A DNA stretch of 47,790 bases from Halalkalibacter oceani (GTDB lineage Bacteria; Bacillota; Bacilli; Bacillales; Bacillaceae_D), in contig NZ_JAMBOL010000026.1 in the NCBI RefSeq assembly GCF_023715605.1, positions 1 to 47,790 on the forward strand, written 5' to 3'. Shown in pieces: positions 42,775 through 47,790 of this stretch. Every line of letters starts with the position of its first letter. Within the stretch, counting starts at the first letter, position 1. The notes under the pieces were generated by a model. That model was not told where the DNA came from, made no database searches, and was given only the letters and a program-made list of their open reading frames with translations. A program made the position numbers and the translations under genes.

Positions 42775-43038
42775 ATGGCAGAAAAAACATTTCATATTAC
42801 AGCAGAAACAGGAATTCATGCTCGTCCAGCGACACAGCTCGTCAATAAAGCAAGTCAGTATTCCTCTGATGTTACCCTGACGTATAAACAGAAGACGGTG
42901 AACCTTAAATCCATTATGGGCGTCATGTCTCTTGGCGTGGGCCAGGGAGCAGAAGTGACGATTAAAGCGGAAGGCAGCGACGCGGACGACGCGCTGAAAG
43001 GGATTGAAGAGGTTATTAAAGAAGGGTTAGGAGAATAA
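42775..43038 (+). CDS. ptsH: Phosphocarrier protein HPr
   Basis: Passes phosphate from enzyme I to sugar-specific EIIA proteins and, when phosphorylated on Ser46 by HPrK, acts as CcpA co-repressor. The 87 residues show His15 in [11 protein letters not shown] and Ser46 in [14 protein letters not shown] 42775 is preceded by AGAGGTAGG; the upstream in-frame ATG at 42754 lacks a site. The stop overlaps the ptsI start by one base. In B. subtilis ptsHI lie next to ptsG, far from gerE. The cre site on lcfA fits an intact HPr/CcpA circuit. Confidence 0.97.
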   Translation: MAEKTFHITAETGIHARPATQLVNKASQYSSDVTLTYKQKTVNLKSIMGVMSLGVGQGAEVTIKAEGSDADDALKGIEEVIKEGLGE

Positions 43039-44756
43039 TGAAGCAATTATCAGGCATCGGGGCTTCTGCCGGCATTGCCATCGCGAAAGCTTTCGTGCAC
43101 GTTGAACCGAAAATGGACATCGAAAAAAAAGAAGTGCAGGATGCGACCGCCGAGATTGAGCGCTTTCGGGTCGCTGTGGCAAAATCGAAGGAAGAGCTTA
43201 CTGTCATTAAAGATAAGGCTGAACAGGAGCTGGGAGCTGATAAAGCAGAGATTTTCGCGGCGCATCTGCTCGTCTTGAGTGATCCCGAGCTTGTTGATGC
43301 TGTCACAGGAAAAATTGAAGCGGAGAAGCAAAATGCGGAGTACGCAATGAATGAAGTCGCTTCGATGTTTATTGAGATGTTTGAGAACATGGAAAATGAA
43401 TATATGAAAGAGCGCGCGGCGGATATACGTGATGTTTCCAAACGCGTGCTCGGTCACTTGCTCGGTGTTCAAACACAGTCTTTAGCAGCTGTGACAGAGG
43501 AAATGATCGTGATTGCCGAAGATTTGACCCCGTCTGATACGGCGCAATTAAACCCGGCCTTTATTAAAGGGTTTGCCACAAATATTGGCGGGAGAACATC
43601 TCACTCGGCTATCATGTCCCGCTCGCTGGAGATTCCGGCTGTGGTCGGAGCGAAAACGGTGACGGAAGAGATTAAGAGCGGAATGACCGTCATTATTGAT
43701 GGAACGGAAGGCACGGTCGTCATCGAACCGACAGAGGAAGAAAAGGCCTATTACGAGCAAAAGCGTCAGGACTTCCTTAAGCAGAAGCAGGAATGGGCCA
43801 AGCTTGCCGGAGAACAGACGCGGACAAAGGACGGAAAGCATCTTGAACTGGCCGCCAATATCGGGACGCCGAAGGATTTAAACGGTGTTCTCAAAAATGG
43901 GGCCGAAGCGATTGGCTTGTACCGGACGGAATTTCTTTATATGGACCGCAGCGAGCTGCCGTCTGAAGAGGAGCAGTTTGAGGCGTATAAGGAAGTTGTT
44001 GAAAGAATGGACAACAAGCCTGTTATCATTCGCACGCTTGATATCGGCGGAGACAAAGAGCTTCCTTATTTGAATTTACCGGAAGAAATGAATCCATTTT
44101 TAGGCTATCGGGCGATCCGGATCTGTCTTGAAGAACAATCGATCTTCCGCGTGCAGCTTAGAGCATTACTGCGGGCGAGTGCCTTTGGAAATGTCAAAGT
44201 CATGTTTCCGATGATTGCGACGCTTGAGGAAGTGCGGCAGGCGAAAGCGATTTTTAAAGAAGAGGAAGAGCGGCTTAGAAGCGAAGGAGTTGCTGTTGCT
44301 GATAAGGTGGAGCTCGGCATTATGGTTGAGATTCCGTCAACAGCTGTCGCAGCGGACTTATTTGCGAAGGAAGTCGATTTCTTCAGCATCGGGACAAATG
44401 ATTTGATTCAGTACACGATGGCGGCTGACCGGATGAATGAACAAGTCTCCTATTTGTATCAGCCGTATCATCCGGCGATCTTGCGCTTAGTGAAAATGGT
44501 TGTTGACGCCGCCCATAAAGAAGGAAAATGGGTTGGAATGTGCGGGGAAATGGCCGGCGATGAAGTGGCGATACCGCTTTTACTCGGTCTCGGTATAGAT
44601 GAATTAAGCATGAGTGCGACTTCCATTTTGCCGGCGCGGAGCCAGCTGTTGGGACTTTCTCAGCAGGAGCTGTCTTCCTTTGCTGAGGAGATGCTGGGAC
44701 TGGACAGTGCGGCCGAGGTGGAACGCCGTGTCAGAGAGCGCTTTTTAACAACGTAA
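43038..44756 (+). CDS. ptsI: PTS enzyme I (phosphoenolpyruvate-protein phosphotransferase)
   Basis: Starts the PTS by taking phosphate from phosphoenolpyruvate onto a histidine and handing it to HPr. The 572-residue protein has the phospho-His domain with [13 protein letters not shown] (His189), the linker, and the PEP-binding barrel with [11 protein letters not shown] near 295, [11 protein letters not shown] near 334, [17 protein letters not shown] near 450 and the catalytic Cys in GMCGEMAGD near 501. Overlaps ptsH (TAATG) and is followed by a terminator. Confidence 0.97.
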   Translation: MKQLSGIGASAGIAIAKAFVHVEPKMDIEKKEVQDATAEIERFRVAVAKSKEELTVIKDKAEQELGADKAEIFAAHLLVLSDPELVDAVTGKIEAEKQNAEYAMNEVASMFIEMFENMENEYMKERAADIRDVSKRVLGHLLGVQTQSLAAVTEEMIVIAEDLTPSDTAQLNPAFIKGFATNIGGRTSHSAIMSRSLEIPAVVGAKTVTEEIKSGMTVIIDGTEGTVVIEPTEEEKAYYEQKRQDFLKQKQEWAKLAGEQTRTKDGKHLELAANIGTPKDLNGVLKNGAEAIGLYRTEFLYMDRSELPSEEEQFEAYKEVVERMDNKPVIIRTLDIGGDKELPYLNLPEEMNPFLGYRAIRICLEEQSIFRVQLRALLRASAFGNVKVMFPMIATLEEVRQAKAIFKEEEERLRSEGVAVADKVELGIMVEIPSTAVAADLFAKEVDFFSIGTNDLIQYTMAADRMNEQVSYLYQPYHPAILRLVKMVVDAAHKEGKWVGMCGEMAGDEVAIPLLLGLGIDELSMSATSILPARSQLLGLSQQELSSFAEEMLGLDSAAEVERRVRERFLTT

Positions 44757-44761
44757 AGAAA

Positions 44762-44808
44762 AAGTGGCCGCCTTATAAAGCAAAAAAGGCAGGCCGCTTT
44801 TTTTTCTC
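44762..44808 (+). terminator. Rho-independent terminator after ptsI
   Basis: AGTGGCCGCCTT pairs with AAGGCAGGCCGCTT around an A-rich loop; eight T follow. Confidence 0.87.
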
Positions 44809-44885
44809 GGGAGGCGTCGGCGGCGCCGCTTCCATCTTTACATATCCTAAGAAAAATCGTTCAGTGATTTTTCATATAGATCTTC

Positions 44886-44914
44886 TTGCAATTAGACCTC
44901 AAAACAGCGACAAT
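44886..44914 (+). promoter_or_regulatory. Possible promoter for ysmB
   Basis: TTGCAA (44886-44891), a 17-base spacer and GACAAT (44909-44914). Confidence 0.5.
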
Positions 44915-44955
44915 AATGAAAATAGCTTCATAATGAAAGAGGTGCGCTAACAAAT

Positions 44956-45396
44956 ATGGACCATCGCCAGGTTGAACATATTGAACGCTCATTACGTCGA
45001 GTGGCTGACATGGTTAAGCAGAAAGGGCGTGACATTCTTACGCAATTTCCGATTACCCCACCGCAATTTGTCGCTTTGCAATGGCTGAATGAGAATGGTG
45101 ACATGACAATTGGAGAGCTTTCGGCAAAGATGTACTTAGCGTGTAGTACAACGACGGATCTCGTTGATCGAATGGAAAAAAATGAACTCGTGGAACGAGT
45201 GAAAGATAAAAATGACCGGCGTGTTGTGCGGATTCACCTGCTTAGAAAAGGTCAGACGATTATTGAAGAAGTGATCAAGAAACGTCAGGATTATTTAGAA
45301 AAAATTTTAACGGATTTTTCCCAGGAGGAAGTTGATACGTTGGAGAAAAGTCTGCACAAGCTTCACGATGAAATGAAGGCAATGCGTGTGAAATAA
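44956..45396 (+). CDS. ysmB: MarR-family transcriptional regulator (YsmB)
   Basis: A 146-residue winged-helix regulator. The MarR core is visible: TPPQFVALQWLNENGDMTIGELSAKMYLACSTTTDLVDRMEKNELVERVKDKNDRRVVRIHLLRKG at about 33-98, with the DxRxxxIxLT-like wing (NDRRVVRIHL). N- and C-terminal helices would form the dimer. Ligand and targets are unknown. It sits 50 bases before racE, as in B. subtilis. AGAGGTGCG precedes the ATG. Confidence 0.88.
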   Translation: MDHRQVEHIERSLRRVADMVKQKGRDILTQFPITPPQFVALQWLNENGDMTIGELSAKMYLACSTTTDLVDRMEKNELVERVKDKNDRRVVRIHLLRKGQTIIEEVIKKRQDYLEKILTDFSQEEVDTLEKSLHKLHDEMKAMRVK

Positions 45397-45446
45397 GCAA
45401 TAAAAAGCTGAACTGCACAGAATAGACAGAAATTGAGGGAAGAGGA

Positions 45447-46247
45447 TTGGATAAACCGATTGGGGTAATAGATTCCGGCTTAGGCGGACTAACAGTAGCG
45501 AAAGAGATTATGAGACAGCTGCCGAAAGAAGAGATTGTGTATATCGGCGATTCGGCACGTTGTCCATATGGTCCGCGTGATCCAGAGGATGTTCGAAGAT
45601 TTACGTGGGAAATGATCAACCGCCTTTTGAAAGAGCAAATGAAGATGCTAGTGATTGCCTGTAATACGGCAGCGGCTGTAGTGCTGGAAGAAGTGAAACG
45701 GGAATTGGCGATTCCGGTAATCGGCGTTGTTCATCCCGGGGCAATCAGCGCCTTGAAGGTCACAAAGCGCGATCATGTCGCTGTGATCGGCACGGCTGGT
45801 ACGATATCAAGCGGCGCCTACGAAAAAGCGTTAAAAGCGATTAATAGTGAAGTAAAGGTTGATAGTCTTGCCTGTCCTCCTTTTGTTCCGCTAGTAGAGA
45901 GAGGGGTGTTCTCGGGGGATGAGGCTGTGCGAACAGTCGATCAGGCTTTAACACCGCTCGATGAAAAGGGCTTTGATACGTTGATTTTAGGCTGCACTCA
46001 TTATCCGCTGCTGCGGGAAGTGATCCGTGAACGTGTCGGCCCTGACATTGAACTGATTTCCTCGGGCGATGAAACAGCGCGGGAAGTGAGCAGCCTGCTT
46101 TATCATAAGAATCTTCTTTACGTTGATGACCGGCAGCCTCAGCACCATTTCTACACGACCGGAGATGCGAAACGGTTCAAGCGTTTAGCGGATCAGTGGA
46201 TGGAAATTGACGTCGGTCATGTGGAGACGATTCAGCTAGGAGAATAA
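45447..46247 (+). CDS. racE: Glutamate racemase
   Basis: Makes D-glutamate for peptidoglycan. The 266 residues carry the paired catalytic cysteines: Cys72 in ACNTAAAVVL and Cys183 in LILGCTHYPLL. N-terminal GVIDSGLGGLTVAKEI and GDSARCPYGPR (about 35) hold the Asp and Ser contacts. C-terminal SSGDETAREVSSLL is also typical. TTG 45447 (MDKPIGVIDSG) is preceded by GGGAAGAGG; length matches RacE of B. subtilis (272). Confidence 0.95.
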   Translation: MDKPIGVIDSGLGGLTVAKEIMRQLPKEEIVYIGDSARCPYGPRDPEDVRRFTWEMINRLLKEQMKMLVIACNTAAAVVLEEVKRELAIPVIGVVHPGAISALKVTKRDHVAVIGTAGTISSGAYEKALKAINSEVKVDSLACPPFVPLVERGVFSGDEAVRTVDQALTPLDEKGFDTLILGCTHYPLLREVIRERVGPDIELISSGDETAREVSSLLYHKNLLYVDDRQPQHHFYTTGDAKRFKRLADQWMEIDVGHVETIQLGE

Positions 46248-46255
46248 GAAAAAAA

Positions 46256-46297
46256 GATGCCCCGGTGGGTTTATTCAATCCGCCAGGGCGTTTTTTC
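46256..46297 (+). terminator. Rho-independent terminator after racE
   Basis: GATGCCCCGGTGGG pairs with CCGCCAGGGCGT around an AT-rich loop; TTTTTT follows. Confidence 0.8.
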
Positions 46298-46370
46298 TTG
46301 TGAAAAGATGGTCTATTCTTTTTTAACAGCTCGTATACATTTAGTACAAACCATCTTGGGAGGGAAAATG

Positions 46371-47429
46371 ATGCATAGAGTACTATTGATGTTTACGTTG
46401 CTGATCATTATGTCAGCTTGTTCTTTTGGTTCAAATGAAGTGATGCAGGAGATGGATACACCGCCAGTCAATTATGTCGATGAAAATGAATCACTTGATT
46501 TAGAGGAAGCGGGAGTCGAGGAGCCGGTTGAAGAGGAAAGCGCGGAAAGCGAAGTTCCAACAGAAACGGTTCAGCGGGAGCTTTACTTAATTGATGCGAA
46601 TGGAATGGTTGTTCCGCAAACATTGACCCTACCAAAAACAGATGGGGTGTTAAAGCAATCTCTTGAATATTTAGTAGATGGCGGGCCGATTACAGAGCTG
46701 CTTCCGAACGGTTTTAAAGCTGTCATTCCAGCCGGAACGGCGGTTGACGTGAATTTAACGGAGGACGGGGTCGCTGTAGCTGATTTTTCAAATGAATTTA
46801 AAGAATATGATCCGGCAGAAGAGCTGCAGATTCTTCAGGCGATTACATGGACGCTGACACAATTTGATAATGTAGAGAAAGTTCAAATCCGCATTAACGG
46901 TTATGAACAGGAAATGATGCCGGTCAACGGCACACCGATCGGAGAGGGAGTCAGCCGCTCTGACGGGATTAATATCGAGGCGGATTCCGTTACAGATATT
47001 GTAAATAGTAAAGGGGTAACCCTTTACTTTCTCGCCCAAAATGGAGACAACTCCTATTATGTTCCGGTCACACGCCGTGTTTCAATGGAGAGCGATTCAC
47101 TGACTGCTGCCGTGACAGAGCTTCTTCGCGGTCCTTCTCCTCATTCCCAGCTGTTATCTGATTTCAGACAAGGTGTCGCCTTGCAGGATGAACCAAGCTA
47201 TGAAAACGGCGTCGTAACGCTGAATTTCAATGAAGATATTCTAAGCGAGCTGCAAGCAACAGCTGTCTCAACAGAAGTGTTGAACATGCTCGCCCTGACG
47301 TTAACCGAACAAGAGGGGATTGAAACGGTCGCGATCGAAGTAAATGGTGAAGCGAATGTTCTTGCTGAAACAGGGGAAGCTGTCCAGCCTGTATCCCGCC
47401 CGGAACTTGTCAATACGGGCAGCTACTAA
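46371..47429 (+). CDS. gerM: Spore germination lipoprotein GerM
   Basis: Lipoprotein needed for normal sporulation and germination. ATG 46371 is used: GGGAGGG lies six bases upstream, and the product then begins with a short signal (MHRVLLMFTLLIIMSAC) with lipobox cysteine at residue 17. An acidic linker (about 33-62) precedes two GerMN domains (about 75-205 and 215-345), recognised by VADFSNEFKEYDPAEELQILQAITWTLTQFDNVEKVQI and the matching VVTLNFNEDIL...LNMLALTLTEQEGIETVAI. Length 352, B. subtilis 366. Follows racE as in B. subtilis. An in-frame extension to 46257 overlaps the racE terminator. Confidence 0.92.
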   Translation: MHRVLLMFTLLIIMSACSFGSNEVMQEMDTPPVNYVDENESLDLEEAGVEEPVEEESAESEVPTETVQRELYLIDANGMVVPQTLTLPKTDGVLKQSLEYLVDGGPITELLPNGFKAVIPAGTAVDVNLTEDGVAVADFSNEFKEYDPAEELQILQAITWTLTQFDNVEKVQIRINGYEQEMMPVNGTPIGEGVSRSDGINIEADSVTDIVNSKGVTLYFLAQNGDNSYYVPVTRRVSMESDSLTAAVTELLRGPSPHSQLLSDFRQGVALQDEPSYENGVVTLNFNEDILSELQATAVSTEVLNMLALTLTEQEGIETVAIEVNGEANVLAETGEAVQPVSRPELVNTGSY

Positions 47430-47452
47430 ATTCCATTGCAGAACGAGGGAAA

Positions 47453-47482
47453 TTGGACGAAGGCAGCACTTTTCTTTATAAT
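47453..47482 (+). promoter_or_regulatory. Promoter downstream of gerM, now facing the intron
   Basis: TTGGAC (47453-47458), an 18-base spacer and a perfect TATAAT (47477-47482). In B. subtilis rph follows gerM; here two hairpins and the intron lie before any next gene. Confidence 0.6.
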
Positions 47483-47503
47483 AGTGATGAAATGTAATAA
47501 GAA

Positions 47504-47544
47504 GGGGGTGTGGCAAAGAATTTATTTTCTTTTGCCACACCCCC
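47504..47544. repeat. GGGGTGTGGC-type palindromic hairpin
   Basis: GGGGGTGTGGCAAA and TTTGCCACACCCCC are perfect inverted copies. There is no T tract, but A/T-rich sequence lies in the loop. Related in sequence to 12798-12840. Confidence 0.7.
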
Positions 47545-47622
47545 GAAGCAGCGAGCGAAGGCTTCCGGCTGTCGTGAAGCAGACGCGCTGCCGCTGTCCA
47601 ACCTTAATGTGGCCTACAAGAA

Positions 47623-47662
47623 AAGGGGTTGGCCCAAAGCTGAGCTTTTGGGACAACCCCTT
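47623..47662 (+). terminator. Terminator-like hairpin just upstream of the intron
   Basis: AAGGGGTTGGCCCAAAGC pairs with GCTTTTGGGACAACCCCTT. Only CTTA lies between the hairpin and the intron 5' end at 47667. It is of the same type as 2091-2130 and 41408-41452. Confidence 0.75.
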
Positions 47663-47666
47663 CTTA

Positions 47667-47790
47667 GTGCGCCACGCATGGCGCGTAGCTAGGCGGTGAA
47701 AGTCCGCTATGGGGGCTGGCAGTTGCCAACCATTAGCCAAGAGCAAGGGTGTCCATCGCGAGGTGGAATCTGAAGGAAGCTGGAGGCAAA
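47667..47790 (+). mobile_element. 5' end of a group II intron (domain I)
   Basis: The element begins GTGCGCC, which fits the 5' consensus GUGYG of group II introns, with GCGCCACGC/GCATGGCGCG able to pair. Conserved domain I stretches follow: AGGCGGTGAAAGTCCGC, AAGAGCAAGGGTGTCC and GGTGGAATCTGAAGGAAGC, which I recognise from bacterial intron 5' regions. It lies immediately after a terminator hairpin. It runs off the window end. Orientation is the same as the intron ending at 123. Confidence 0.88.

Noticed and set aside
47504-47746. Frames of 60-87 codons after gerM on both strands
   Set aside because: They run through two perfect hairpins and into the intron, and have no ribosome sites.

Overview
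The window is a chromosomal segment of an endospore-forming Bacillaceae species. Its gene order largely follows the Bacillus subtilis gapB-speD-nrdR-dnaB-dnaI-ytxC-thrS-infC-rpmI-rplT-ysdA ... pheST-zapA-yshB-polX-mutS2-yshE-lcfA-fadR-fadB-etfBA-trxA-uvrC-lysC-yslB-sdhCAB-ysmA-gerE-ysmB-racE-gerM region. Spore genes (sspI, gerE, gerM, ytxC) with sigma-G and sigma-K type promoters, strong AGGAGG ribosome sites, frequent TTG/GTG starts, T-box leaders and a lysine riboswitch all fit a Firmicute. Protein divergence and several insertions relative to B. subtilis show it is a different genus or a distant species.

Layout. 1-123 is the 3' end of a group II intron (last codons of its reverse transcriptase, then domains V and VI). 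276-6824: gapB, speD, an unrecognised small gene, nrdR-dnaB-dnaI and mqnC. 7083-12760: ytxC, T-box-thrS, the L20-leader infC-rpmI-rplT operon, ysdA and a TVP38 membrane protein. 12845-16196: ysdB (minus strand, sigma-W type promoter), a dimeric dUTPase, ysdC, sspI (minus strand, sigma-G type promoter) and ysgA/rlmP. 16199-20136: T-box-pheST. 20388-25984: zapA, yshB, polX, mutS2, yshE and a 28-codon membrane peptide. 26112-31181: fatty-acid degradation genes lcfA, fadR, fadB, etfB, etfA with a catabolite (cre) site and a perfect FadR palindrome. 31472-35299: trxA, uvrC and riboswitch-controlled lysC. 35312-38023: a long palindromic repeat, yslB, a KtrB/KtrD-type potassium channel and a cluster of 112-bp repeats. 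38186-41942: sdhCAB and ysmA. 42123-44756: gerE (minus, sigma-K type promoter) and ptsHI with a structured leader. 44956-47429: ysmB, racE, gerM. From 47667 to the end is the 5' end of a group II intron.

The genes group into gluconeogenesis/polyamines (gapB, speD), replication initiation (nrdR, dnaB, dnaI), menaquinone by the futalosine route (mqnC), translation (thrS, pheST, infC, L35, L20), beta-oxidation feeding electrons through ETF, succinate dehydrogenase, the PTS phosphorelay and sporulation. Mostly this is conserved core chromosome. I found no convincing new defence or biosynthetic system. The unusual items are the intron ends at both borders, a triplicated 112-bp repeat split by a probable 182-bp insertion, a terminator-ended leader or small RNA before ptsH, an operator for FadR inside the lcfA-fadR gap, and several genes (mqnC, dUTPase, ktrD, ptsHI) in places where B. 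subtilis lacks them.
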